Assembly: GCA_026414365.1 (NCBI GenBank)
Contig: JAOAJD010000001.1
Location: 250,144-314,143, forward strand
Length of the DNA: 64,000 bases
Direction of reading: 5' to 3'
Source: Candidatus Iainarchaeum sp.
GTDB taxonomy: Archaea > Iainarchaeota > Iainarchaeia > Iainarchaeales > SKW153
How positions within the stretch are numbered: position 1 is the first letter of the stretch; each line of letters begins with the position of its first letter. The notes beneath the pieces were generated by a model that saw nothing but the letters and a program-made list of their open reading frames with translations, was not told the DNA's origin and ran no database searches. Positions 49,685 to 59,060 of the stretch are shown piece by piece. Position numbers and translations under genes: made by a program.

Positions 49685-50656
49685 ATGGCGAAAGAAATTA
49701 GAGAAATAGAAGATTTACCTGGAGTAGGACCCCAATCCGCTGATAAATTAATGAAAGCAGGATATAGAACTTTAGAAAGTATTGCTGTTGCAACTCCTGC
49801 TGAACTAATGGAAGTAGCTGAGTTAGGAGAAGCTACTGCAATGAAGATAATAAGGGCAGCAAGAGATGCATTACAAATGGGCTTTGAAAGCGCAGATGTA
49901 TTAGCTGAAAAAAGAAAAAACGTAGGAAGACTTACGACAGGCAGCAAAGCCCTAGATGAGTTAATAGGTGGTGGAATAGAAACAATGAGTATAACAGAAC
50001 TTTATGGCAAATTTGCTTCATCTAAGACACAATGGTGCTTCCAAACTGCAGTTACTGTACAATTACCAAAACAAAATGGTGGCCTTGAAGGAAATTGTCT
50101 GTGGATAGATACTGAAAATTCTTTTAGACCTGAAAGAATAGAAGCAATAGCAAAGAGATTTGGACTAGAGCCAAAACAAGTTTTAAAGAATATATATGTT
50201 GCAAGAGCATATAATTCAGATCATCAAGTTTTACTTGCAGAGAAAAGTGAGGAAATAATTAGGGAAAAAAATATAAAACTTCTTATTGTGGATTCTTTGA
50301 CTTCGCATTTTAGGGCAGAATTCATAGGGAGGGGCACGATTGCAGAAAGACAACAAAGATTAAACAAACACATGCATACTTTACAAAAAATTGCAGAGCT
50401 AAATAATTTAGTAGTACTTGTAACAAATCAAGTTATGCAAAGACCTGATGTTTTGTTTGGTGATCCTACTGCACCAATAGGTGGTGAAATAGTGGGGCAT
50501 GCTTCTAAAACAAGAATATATTTGAGAAAAGGGAAAGACGATCTAAGAATTGCTAAATTGGTTGATTCTCCTTGTTTACCAGATGGCGAAGCAGTGTATA
50601 GAGTTACGGAAAGAGGCATAGAAGATGTTAAAGAAAGTGTTAAAGAGAAGGACTAA
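49685..50656 (+). CDS. radA: DNA repair and recombination protein RadA
   Basis: IEDLPGVGPQSADKLMKAGYRTLESIA HhH, LIGGGIETMSITELYGKFASSKTQ, LIVDSLTSHFRAEFIGRGTIAERQQRL, VVLVTNQVMQRPD. Confidence 0.96.
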   Translation: MAKEIREIEDLPGVGPQSADKLMKAGYRTLESIAVATPAELMEVAELGEATAMKIIRAARDALQMGFESADVLAEKRKNVGRLTTGSKALDELIGGGIETMSITELYGKFASSKTQWCFQTAVTVQLPKQNGGLEGNCLWIDTENSFRPERIEAIAKRFGLEPKQVLKNIYVARAYNSDHQVLLAEKSEEIIREKNIKLLIVDSLTSHFRAEFIGRGTIAERQQRLNKHMHTLQKIAELNNLVVLVTNQVMQRPDVLFGDPTAPIGGEIVGHASKTRIYLRKGKDDLRIAKLVDSPCLPDGEAVYRVTERGIEDVKESVKEKD

Positions 50657-50796
50657 AAATCCTTTTCTTCTTTTTTTAGCTTGTCATATTTCTTAAGCGC
50701 CTCTATTGCTTGCTCCAAAAAAATTCTTTTTTTAATACTTTTTTCTTTTGAATATAAGATTTCCAAATCTCTTATCACAAAATCTATCTCAATCAT
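50653..50796 (-). CDS. Short charged protein (47 aa), convergent with radA
   Basis: MIEIDFVIRDLEILYSKEKSIKKRIFLEQAIEALKKYDKLKKEEKDF*; below ORF track cutoff. Confidence 0.4.
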   Translation of the reverse strand: MIEIDFVIRDLEILYSKEKSIKKRIFLEQAIEALKKYDKLKKEEKDF

Positions 50797-50900
50797 AAAA
50801 TATTAATAAAAAAGAAAAAACTATTAAATTGGTTGTCTTATTAAGTAAATTTTTAAAGGTATATTATTGAATATTTATTTTAAGGCTGAGTTCTGCGGGG

Positions 50901-50945
50901 TTTCAATTATTTTATTTTAAAAATAAGAATATAATTGGAACGCAA
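50901..50945 (+). other. Proposed 45-nt acceptor-stem intron of tRNA-Phe
   Basis: Contiguous 5' strand GCAAAAG mismatches CTTCCCC; removal restores GGGGAAG; region folds as TTTCAATTAT/ATAATTGGAA with BHB-like TGCG/CGCA core. Confidence 0.72.
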
Positions 50946-50979
50946 AAGTAGCTCAGCCTGGGAGAGCACACGGCTGAAG

Positions 50980-50995
50980 CTTCTAAAAAGCAGAA
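50980..50995 (+). other. Anticodon-loop intron (16 nt) of tRNA-Phe at 37/38
   Basis: CACGG/CCGTG outer helix, CTGA/GCAG central helix (3 bp + A.G), bulges AGC and AAA. Confidence 0.82.
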
Positions 50996-51080
50996 ACCGT
51001 GGTGTCGCGGGTTCAAATCCCGCCTTCCCCATATAAAAACCCTTTATTAAATTTTATTGTAAAGGATATTATTTAGAATT

Positions 51081-52910
51081 ATGAGCAATATTATAGAACA
51101 ACTAATAAAGAAATATCCAGAAAGTGAAAAAGAGATACGAAAGGCTTTTTCTATTTTGCAAAACTTAAGCAGTAAGGGATTGGATTTAGAGCATAACCTG
51201 TTAGTTTCTGAAATTTTGGCCAATATAGAATTAGACAAAAACGTGGTTATAGCGGGGCTTTTACATAACGTCTTAGACTATGGCTATTCTGAAGAAGAAC
51301 TTAAAAAGCAATTTAATGAAGAAATTGTAAAGATAATAATTCAAAGAAAAAAGTTTAAGATAAGCGCAAATATAAAAAGTAGCGATATAGAGAAAACAAA
51401 AAGACTTGTTGTTGCTCTAACAAAGGATATAAGACTCATATTATTAGAAATTTCTGATAGATTAGGAATACTAAAGAATTTTGATAAATACGATGAAGAT
51501 TTAAGAGAGAGAGTTATAAAAGAAATTAGCCAAATATATTTGCCAATATCTAATAAATTAGGCATATGGAGGATAACCTCTCAAATGCAAGACCTTTTAT
51601 TCAAACAAACTAACCCAGAAAAATATAAAGAAATACAGAATAAGATAATTGAGAGAGAAAAAGAACAGAAAGAATTTGTTGAAAGCATAAGAAAAAAACT
51701 TGAAAGTGAAATTAAAAAGAATAATATTCCAATAGAAATAAAATATAGAACAAAAACAGCTTATTCAACATATAATAAAATGACTAGAAAGAATAAAAAA
51801 TTTGAAGAACTTTATGATATTTGCGCACTTAGAGTAATAACTGACACCACAGAAAATTGTTATAAAATATTAGGTATCGTGAATACACTTGGAGAAACAA
51901 TCGCAAGCGAGTTTGATGACTATATAGCAAAGCCAAAAGATAACGGCTACCAAGCAATACATGTCGTCCTAAAAGGAAAAAATAAAGATGGTATAGAACT
52001 ACAAATAAAAACTAAAGAGATGGATAATGTAGCAGAATTTGGAATTGCTGCTCATTGGAGGTACAAAGCCATACCAGAAGCTAGTTATGATGAGAGATTC
52101 TCTTGGTTGAGAGAGATCATTGAATGGAAAAAGGAAAGTCCGGAAAATAAAGATTCTATGTTTGGAACAAACACGATATTTGTTTTTACACCAAAAAGAG
52201 ATGTTATAGAACTACCAGCTGGCTCTACCGTTTTAGACTTTGCTTACGCAATACATACTGAACTAGGTAACAAATGCTCAAAAGCAAGAGTAAATGGAAA
52301 AATTGTCCCTTTAGAATATGTTTTAGATAATGCTGACGTTGTAGAAATAATTACATCCCCAAATGAAAAACCAAAAAGCCATTGGCTAAATATTGTCAAA
52401 ACAGATAAAGCAAAACAAAAAATAAGATCTTTTTTACACATCAAAGAGAAAATTACAAAAGATGAGTCAAAAAAGAACATACTTAAAAATATCGACATAG
52501 AAGACAAGAAAATAAAACTCGCGAAATGTTGTAACCCATTGCCAGGAGATGATATAATTGCTTTTGCTACTACTAAAAGAAAAATATCGGTTCATATTAA
52601 AGATTGCCCAGAAGCAAAAAAAATGATAAAAGAAAAAAATATAGTTAATGTTAGGTGGGGAAAAGAAAGCAAAAATTATGTGTCAGAAATTAGCGTTATA
52701 GCTGAGGATAGAATAGGCTTACTTAAAGATATTTTGAATGTATTTTCTAATAGTAAAATAAATGTTGAATCCATTGATGCAAAAACAAAGAAAGGTAAAG
52801 CATATTGTTATTTTACAATATCTGTAAAAGGACTCAATCAACTTATTGATGCAATAAAAAAAATATATGAAGTTAGGGGTGTTCTTAACGTTAAAAGAGG
52901 TAGTTTATAG
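51081..52910 (+). CDS. RelA/SpoT homolog (degenerate HD, synthetase, TGS, ACT domains)
   Basis: SEFDDYIAKPKDNGYQAIHVVL, AEFGIAAHWRYK, TPKRDVIELPAGSTVLDFAYAIHTELG, KLAKCCNPLPGDDIIAF, C-terminal ACT. Confidence 0.95.
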   Translation: MSNIIEQLIKKYPESEKEIRKAFSILQNLSSKGLDLEHNLLVSEILANIELDKNVVIAGLLHNVLDYGYSEEELKKQFNEEIVKIIIQRKKFKISANIKSSDIEKTKRLVVALTKDIRLILLEISDRLGILKNFDKYDEDLRERVIKEISQIYLPISNKLGIWRITSQMQDLLFKQTNPEKYKEIQNKIIEREKEQKEFVESIRKKLESEIKKNNIPIEIKYRTKTAYSTYNKMTRKNKKFEELYDICALRVITDTTENCYKILGIVNTLGETIASEFDDYIAKPKDNGYQAIHVVLKGKNKDGIELQIKTKEMDNVAEFGIAAHWRYKAIPEASYDERFSWLREIIEWKKESPENKDSMFGTNTIFVFTPKRDVIELPAGSTVLDFAYAIHTELGNKCSKARVNGKIVPLEYVLDNADVVEIITSPNEKPKSHWLNIVKTDKAKQKIRSFLHIKEKITKDESKKNILKNIDIEDKKIKLAKCCNPLPGDDIIAFATTKRKISVHIKDCPEAKKMIKEKNIVNVRWGKESKNYVSEISVIAEDRIGLLKDILNVFSNSKINVESIDAKTKKGKAYCYFTISVKGLNQLIDAIKKIYEVRGVLNVKRGSL

Positions 52911-53564
52911 AATTGTAGAAACAAAAAGCATTGTAATTCCAATCATTGCAAAAACTACTGTTAATATTATTCCATCCACAGTTATGTCGGAAGAAATTAA
53001 ACTATAAAAGAAATAAAAATCTGCTACACAAAAGGCTATTCCAAAAAATAGTAACAAAAATGTTACGAATCTATTTCTTGTGGAAACTCCTTTAAGTTTC
53101 AACTCATCTAAGTCTACTTGAACTTGTTTTACAGCAACTCCTAACTCATTCAGTTTGTCTCTGACTCTGTCGCTAAGTTCACTCAATTTTTTAACATTAT
53201 CATTAATTTGATCCTGAAAATGTTTGCTTTGACCCATAAGTTCTTCTTCGTATTGTTTTACATCTCTTATAACGGCCTTAGTTATATCTTCTTCCATCTT
53301 TTTTGAAATTTTTTTTGATTCCTCATTTAGATAAGAAAGCATAGCAGGTTTTTGTTTTTCTAACTCAGCATTAACTATTTTTACTATTTCGCCTCTTAAC
53401 AACGCAAAAGTATCTGCCTGACCCAGTAGTACTAATCTTTTTGCTTTATCTGGTTCAACCCCAAGATCCTTAAGTTGTTGCACTATTTTTTCTTCTGGCT
53501 CTCCTTCGGCAACCATTTTTCTTATTATCTCTATTATGCTCTCGTCAGTTACTTTTTTATTCAT
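52905..53564 (-). CDS. Coiled-coil protein with two C-terminal TM helices
   Basis: Long heptad-rich region, then FVTFLLLFFGIAFCVADFYFFYSLI and IILTVVFAMIGITMLFVSTIL. Confidence 0.6.
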   Translation of the reverse strand: MNKKVTDESIIEIIRKMVAEGEPEEKIVQQLKDLGVEPDKAKRLVLLGQADTFALLRGEIVKIVNAELEKQKPAMLSYLNEESKKISKKMEEDITKAVIRDVKQYEEELMGQSKHFQDQINDNVKKLSELSDRVRDKLNELGVAVKQVQVDLDELKLKGVSTRNRFVTFLLLFFGIAFCVADFYFFYSLISSDITVDGIILTVVFAMIGITMLFVSTIL

Positions 53565-54226
53565 TATTTTTCCACCTCTATATCAAAGCTATTTGTTTCA
53601 ATAATACCATAAACATTCGTATTAAAATATATTGTAGTTTTTCCTTCGGCGACAGGAGTTAGAATGTATTTTATTTTCTCACAAGAATTTGAATCTATAT
53701 TCAAAGATTTCTTTATATTTCCCTCTTTGAAAAATGACATAGAATGTTGTTCCTCAACAATCACTTCTTTCATATTATTAGAAAAATTACAAATCTCAAA
53801 AGTTAACTCAAAAGGTGTATCTAAGAAAACTTTTAGTGGAGAGATAACTTTGTAATCCAAACCTGTCTTTTGGCCACCAACAACTATATGTTTAACCACA
53901 GACTGATAAAAAGGGGCTTCCGCAACTAATAGAATCTCTTTTAACTGCGGAAAGTTGTAGTCTATTAAGAAATATTCTCCCGGTTTAAGAGTTTTTATGT
54001 CGGCAATCTTAACTTTGTTTTTATCCAATATATAACTAATAGTTATGTTTTTTATTGTCTTTTTAGATTCATTAAATAAATAAATATCTTTTGAAAAAGT
54101 GCTTTCGTTAAACTTCTCTTTAAAAGATAAACCTGTATTAAAAACAGATAGGTATATTAAAATTGCAATGAAAATAAAATATATTGCCGAAAAATAAAAT
54201 ATTAATTTTGCTCTTTTTTCGACCAT
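53564..54226 (-). CDS. Membrane-anchored protein of unknown function
   Basis: N-terminal TM followed by beta-rich domain; abuts 52905-53564 gene. Confidence 0.55.
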   Translation of the reverse strand: MVEKRAKLIFYFSAIYFIFIAILIYLSVFNTGLSFKEKFNESTFSKDIYLFNESKKTIKNITISYILDKNKVKIADIKTLKPGEYFLIDYNFPQLKEILLVAEAPFYQSVVKHIVVGGQKTGLDYKVISPLKVFLDTPFELTFEICNFSNNMKEVIVEEQHSMSFFKEGNIKKSLNIDSNSCEKIKYILTPVAEGKTTIYFNTNVYGIIETNSFDIEVEK

Positions 54227-54287
54227 AGTATTAATGATATAAACTTTTTCTGTTTTATAAATTGTACTCTTTATATATTCAAAAAAA

Positions 54288-55049
54288 TCAAAAAATCTTT
54301 ATTTTTCCTTTTTGCCAATCAGAGAGAACCAACCTAGAAGCTCTTGCAATATCTAAGTTATTTCCTTTAGTAAAAAATTTTTTTTCCGAAGCTAAATTCT
54401 CCAAAAAACTATCAACACTCTCAAATTTTATTTTATAGAACTCTTCTAGAGCATTTTTATTAACTTTAGATATAAAAGAAAGAAGATAAGTGGCACAACC
54501 TTCTATATCTCTAACATGGTCAACGCTCTTCGCATTTATTAGAGCTAGTTGCTCTTCAGGAACATTAGTATACTCTAGGATCCCAGGTGAGTCGATAAGC
54601 AATATATTTTTTGATATCTTAATATACTGTTGACCTCTTGTAAACCCTGATTCTGGCGAAGTTGGTGCTGAGTGCCTCCCTTTAAGTACATTTATTATGC
54701 TGCTCTTACCTGTGTTTGGATAACCGAAGATTGCTATTTTGACTTTTTTGCCTTTTGATAGTTTCCCTATTATACGTCTAAGTTTGATAAAACCACTTCT
54801 TAGTTTGGCTGACAAAAATACAATTTTTTTATTGTTCATCTGTTTTAATATTTGTCTTTTATATTCAACGGATATTAAATCTTCTTTATTAGCCAAAATT
54901 AAAAGTTGTTTACCTTTACTCAAAGCATATTTTTCTATGTAATTGTTAGAAGTTTCTAAAGGAAATCTTGCATCTACAACTTCAAATACAATGTCTGCTT
55001 CATCAATAATCTTTAGAACTTGTTGCTTGTAATTATACAATATTCCCAC
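54288..55049 (-). CDS. Circularly permuted YlqF/RbgA-like ribosome-biogenesis GTPase
   Basis: G4 NKED precedes G1 GYPNTGKSS; DSPGIL. Confidence 0.9.
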   Translation of the reverse strand: MGILYNYKQQVLKIIDEADIVFEVVDARFPLETSNNYIEKYALSKGKQLLILANKEDLISVEYKRQILKQMNNKKIVFLSAKLRSGFIKLRRIIGKLSKGKKVKIAIFGYPNTGKSSIINVLKGRHSAPTSPESGFTRGQQYIKISKNILLIDSPGILEYTNVPEEQLALINAKSVDHVRDIEGCATYLLSFISKVNKNALEEFYKIKFESVDSFLENLASEKKFFTKGNNLDIARASRLVLSDWQKGKIKIF

Positions 55050-55254
55050 CTTTCAATATCTTACCCACTAATGAGAATAAATAAAATCCTAACATAACAA
55101 AAAAACTAATTATTGTAATCTGACCAACAAAGTCATTGCCTCTCCTAACTAAATATAAGAAAATAAAAAAGGAGGCAAATAACACCAAAATCCCAACTAG
55201 ACTTACTAAAGATAGGCCTAAATAAAAAGACATTTTTTTATCCATTAGAATCAT
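55033..55254 (-). CDS. Small membrane protein
   Basis: Two hydrophobic helices, between hjc and GTPase. Confidence 0.5.
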   Translation of the reverse strand: MILMDKKMSFYLGLSLVSLVGILVLFASFFIFLYLVRRGNDFVGQITIISFFVMLGFYLFSLVGKILKGGNIV

Positions 55255-55651
55255 CCTCGATTAATTTAAAAATATCTTCGGGGAGGGCACCTTTATCTAT
55301 TGCTTCTTTTTCAGAAATCATATAAAACTTGTCAGTAACGCGAAAGCTATTTAAATCAATCAAACGCCAACCTTTATGAGATATTTTCCAAGCAATTATT
55401 AAATGTGCGCTTGCATTTTTACACCAATCTATTAACTCTGACATTTGATCTACAGATATGCTCAAATAGTCTCCCGCCCAAGCTTTCGCTTCTATAGCGA
55501 AAATAACATTCTTCTTTATTACAACTAAATCTGGACTAGGCAAAGCTGTCTTTCCAGAACCTGCAGCTCGCATAACTGCAAATCCCATATTATGAAATAT
55601 TTTCAATAGTTCTCTTTCAGCATTCGCACCTTTGGCATACCTGGCCATCAA
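55238..55651 (-). CDS. hjc: Holliday junction resolvase Hjc
   Basis: KGANAERELLKIFHNMGFAVMRAAGSGKTALPSPDLVVIKKNVIFAIEAKAW. Confidence 0.93.
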   Translation of the reverse strand: MMARYAKGANAERELLKIFHNMGFAVMRAAGSGKTALPSPDLVVIKKNVIFAIEAKAWAGDYLSISVDQMSELIDWCKNASAHLIIAWKISHKGWRLIDLNSFRVTDKFYMISEKEAIDKGALPEDIFKLIEDDSNG

Positions 55652-55926
55652 AGATCAACATTAATATTATATAAATTTCTTTTTTATAAGTTGTTATAAA
55701 AGAGGATTAGAGGTTTGATGGTTTAATCCATTAAAATTAGTATTTTAATTATAAGTTAAGAAATAATAATTATTTAAAGATTTTAGAATTTTTTATTTTT
55801 ATAAAAATTCAAAAATTAAAATAATTTATTTAGAACATCTTAAAGAGAAAGTCAAATGACAAACAATAATTACAAAAGATTTTGACAAAATCTAAAAATC
55901 TCTAATTCTCTTAAGAAGGTGGTAAA

Positions 55927-57210
55927 ATGGCTAAAACATACTTAACATCAGTGAAATATCTAATAAAAATAAAATTTGATATTGATGGAGTTGTAGAAAA
56001 AGAAGATATAATAGGCGCTGTATTTGGCCAAAGTGAAGGGCTTTTAGGCGAAGATATGGACTTAAAAGAACTTCAACAATCTGGAAAAATTGGTAGAATA
56101 GAAGCTAATTACAAATCAGAATTTGGAAAAACATATGGAGAACTAATAATACCTAGTTCTATGAACCTCCCAGAAACATCTCTCTTGGCTGCTGCAGTAG
56201 AATCTGTAGAAAAGGTCGGGCCTTGTGACTCAAAATTCGAAGTTTTGGAAATCATAGATATAAGAGAAGAAAAGAGACAACAAATAAAAGAAAGAGCTAA
56301 ATCGTTATTAGAGAAATTTAAAAAAGATCAGAGCGTTAATGTTAATGAAATCGCGGATGAGATAAAAGAATCTGCTAGAGAATTATTACTTTCTAGTTAT
56401 GGTAAAGATAATTTAACTTGCGGTCCCGATATTGAGAAAAGTGAAGAAATAATTGTTGTTGAAGGAAGAGCTGATGTAATAAACTTATTAAGGAACAATA
56501 TTAAAAATGTGATAGAAATGGGTGGATCAAAAATAAGTCAAGATGTGATAGAACTCACAAAACAAAAAGAAACAACTCTATTCGTAGATGGAGATAGAGG
56601 TGGTGAGCTAAACGCAAAAAAATTTATGCAATTAGCAAGTGTAGATTATCTTGCAAAAGCTCCGGAAGGTAAAGAAGTTGAAGAGTTAACTAGGAAAGAA
56701 ATATTGCAATCTCTAAAAAAGAAAGTGTTTGTTGGTGATTTGAACCAAAATAAAAAACCAACCTTTGATAAACATAATGAGCATAAAAAGATAATTAAAA
56801 CATTTTCTAGACATAGAAACCCCAGATTTAAAGATAATTTACCGCAAGGTAGAAGATTAATTCATAGAAGAGCAGAGGAATATTGTACTGCTAAAGAAAG
56901 TAATATAAAAAGTGAGGAAGAATTTGACAAAAATGAAATTGAAACATTTAGAAAGATAATGGCTTCAGTAAAAGGAAAAATGAAAGCAAAGATTTTGAAT
57001 AGGAATTTAGAAGAAATATTGTCTACGGATGTTAGAAACATTATCGATTCTTTAAACAAAACTAATGAAGCATATGCTATTGTGTTTGATGGTATAATAA
57101 CAAAAAGACTTTTGGACTTAGCAAAACAAAAAAATATTGCATATATAGTAGGAATTAAGAAAGCAAATTTCGATAAACCAGAAGGGATAAAAATAATTGT
57201 TTTAGACTAA
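55927..57210 (+). CDS. dnaG: Archaeal DnaG-like primase (TOPRIM)
   Basis: IIVVEGRADVINLLRNNIKNVIEMGGSKISQDVIELTKQKETTLFVDGDRGGEL. Confidence 0.94.
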   Translation: MAKTYLTSVKYLIKIKFDIDGVVEKEDIIGAVFGQSEGLLGEDMDLKELQQSGKIGRIEANYKSEFGKTYGELIIPSSMNLPETSLLAAAVESVEKVGPCDSKFEVLEIIDIREEKRQQIKERAKSLLEKFKKDQSVNVNEIADEIKESARELLLSSYGKDNLTCGPDIEKSEEIIVVEGRADVINLLRNNIKNVIEMGGSKISQDVIELTKQKETTLFVDGDRGGELNAKKFMQLASVDYLAKAPEGKEVEELTRKEILQSLKKKVFVGDLNQNKKPTFDKHNEHKKIIKTFSRHRNPRFKDNLPQGRRLIHRRAEEYCTAKESNIKSEEEFDKNEIETFRKIMASVKGKMKAKILNRNLEEILSTDVRNIIDSLNKTNEAYAIVFDGIITKRLLDLAKQKNIAYIVGIKKANFDKPEGIKIIVLD

Positions 57211-57222
57211 AAGAGAAAGGGG

Positions 57223-57693
57223 TTATTTACCCTTCCTCTTCATTTCTTTTTTTGTTTTTTGAGTACTTTCAGGTAATTCTTTAACTGTTTCTTCTATTGG
57301 TAGTATGATGTCTCCTGTTCTATATAATACCAAACCAACCAATAAAACTGCCAACCAAAACAAAAGTGCAGCTATTGGAGCAAGTAGCGCACTCCAAAAT
57401 TGTCTAACTGTGGGTTTGGCTTGGTAAGGTGGTAAAGACAATCCTGTGTTGTCTTTTAGATATTGTTTACATTTGTCTGCCTCTGAGGATTGTAAATCTA
57501 TAGGTAAAGCAGAATCAATATTATTTATACACTTTTCATAATTTTTTAATACATCCCAACTATTAAAAGTATCTGCACTTGCTTTTATAAACATCAACAA
57601 AGAAGCAAATAAAATAAAAGCACCTATTAGTCTTGGCATATGAATTTCTCTGCTACCCAACCTAAAATACACTACCCTTTTCATTAATCTCAC
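57223..57693 (-). CDS. Two-TM membrane protein
   Basis: Two hydrophobic segments and K-rich C-terminus. Confidence 0.5.
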   Translation of the reverse strand: MRLMKRVVYFRLGSREIHMPRLIGAFILFASLLMFIKASADTFNSWDVLKNYEKCINNIDSALPIDLQSSEADKCKQYLKDNTGLSLPPYQAKPTVRQFWSALLAPIAALLFWLAVLLVGLVLYRTGDIILPIEETVKELPESTQKTKKEMKRKGK

Positions 57694-57771
57694 CTAATTT
57701 TATAATAAGCAAACAGTATTTATATTTTTACTTAGAATAGTTTTTTTATAATTAGACAACTTCTTAGATGC

Positions 57772-57844
57772 GAGCCGGTGGTCTAGAGGCTATGACGATA
57801 CCCTTACACGGTATAGGTCGGCGGTTCGAATCCGCCCCGGCTCA
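57772..57844 (+). tRNA. tRNA-Val(TAC)
   Basis: Acceptor GAGCCGG/CCGGCTC, anticodon arm ATACC-CTTACAC-GGTAT, T-arm GGCGGTTCGAATCCGCC. Confidence 0.93.
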
Positions 57845-57857
57845 TAGTCTTTAACAC

Positions 57858-58778
57858 TTACTTTTTATTAAGATAATTAAATGCGGAAATCGTTGCGACT
57901 GCTCCTTGACCTGCAGCAACGATTATTTGCTTTGCTTCTATATTTGTTACGTCCCCTGCAGCAAAGATGCCTTCCTGAGATGTTTTACAATAAGTGTCTA
58001 CAATTATCTCTCCAATTTCATTCTTTTTTAAAAAAGGAACAAATGAAGAATTTGGAATCCAACCTATCTCAGAGAAAACGCCGTTAACCTCTAAAAAATA
58101 TTCTTTACCATCTCTATCAATTTTAATACTATTGACAAAATCTTCTCCGATAACCTCTTTAACTTTCGTTTTGTACATTATTTCGACGTTGCTTAGTTTA
58201 ATCACTTTATCAAAAAGATATTTATCTGCTTTTGGTTTTTCTCCTCTGACTATCAAATATATTTTGGAAGCATATTTACTAAGTTGCAAAGTTGCATCCA
58301 TGGCAGAATTGCCCGCCCCAACTATAGCTACTTTACTATCAAAAAATAAAGGTGCATCGCAAGTTGCACAATAAGAAACACCTTTACCTCTAAACTTATC
58401 AGCATTCTTTGCATCTAACTCTTTTGGCTTTTTGCCTGTAGCAATTATAATTGCTTTACAATTGTAAGAATTATTTTTTGTTATAACTGAAAAAAAATCT
58501 TTTTCTTGTTCTATATTTGTAACTTCCTCAAACAAAATATTCGATCCATAAGAATAAAGGTGATCTCTGAATAATGCGGATAGATTTATGCCTGCGATAT
58601 TTCTTATAGCTGGGTAATTATCAACCTCTCCAGCCAAAGACATTTGGCCCCCATAATCTTTAGAAATTATTAGGAAATCCATCTTTTTTCTTGCAGCATA
58701 TATTGCTGCAGTTATTCCTGCTGGCCCTGCACCTATTATAATAAGATCCTTCATAAGATTAAATAGAATATAAATCAA
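57858..58778 (-). CDS. trxB: Thioredoxin reductase
   Basis: IIGAGPAGITAAIYAARK, SYCATCDAPLF, GAGNSAMDATLQLSKYA. Confidence 0.94.
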   Translation of the reverse strand: MIYILFNLMKDLIIIGAGPAGITAAIYAARKKMDFLIISKDYGGQMSLAGEVDNYPAIRNIAGINLSALFRDHLYSYGSNILFEEVTNIEQEKDFFSVITKNNSYNCKAIIIATGKKPKELDAKNADKFRGKGVSYCATCDAPLFFDSKVAIVGAGNSAMDATLQLSKYASKIYLIVRGEKPKADKYLFDKVIKLSNVEIMYKTKVKEVIGEDFVNSIKIDRDGKEYFLEVNGVFSEIGWIPNSSFVPFLKKNEIGEIIVDTYCKTSQEGIFAAGDVTNIEAKQIIVAAGQGAVATISAFNYLNKK

Positions 58779-58784
58779 AAAAGT

Positions 58785-59024
58785 TTATTTTCCTAATGCT
58801 TCCAATATTGCCTCTTTGTTAAAACCTACTATAATTTTTCCATTTATCTCTATTACAGGAACTCCTGTTTGTCCACTCTTTCTTATCATTTCTAGTGCTG
58901 CATTTCTATCTTTAGAAACATCCACATCCTCAAAAGCTATTTTTTTCTCTTTGAGAAATTCTTTTGCTAATATACAATATGGACAAGTAGGTGTAGAATA
59001 TACTTTAACTTTCTGCTCCGTCAT
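58785..59024 (-). CDS. Glutaredoxin-like protein
   Basis: KVYSTPTCPYCILAKEFLKEKKIAFEDVDVSKD...GVPVIEING. Confidence 0.92.
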   Translation of the reverse strand: MTEQKVKVYSTPTCPYCILAKEFLKEKKIAFEDVDVSKDRNAALEMIRKSGQTGVPVIEINGKIIVGFNKEAILEALGK

Positions 59025-59060
59025 TACATCACCTTAATTTTTTGATTAATATTATTTATA

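Larger units (their letters stand above)
50897..51031 (+). tRNA. tRNA-Phe(GAA) with two introns (acceptor stem and anticodon loop)
   Basis: Removing 50901-50945 and 50980-50995 gives GGGGAAG TA GCTC AGCCTGGGA GAGC A CACGG CTGAAGA CCGTG GTGTC GCGGG TTCAAAT CCCGC CTTCCCC A. Confidence 0.85.
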
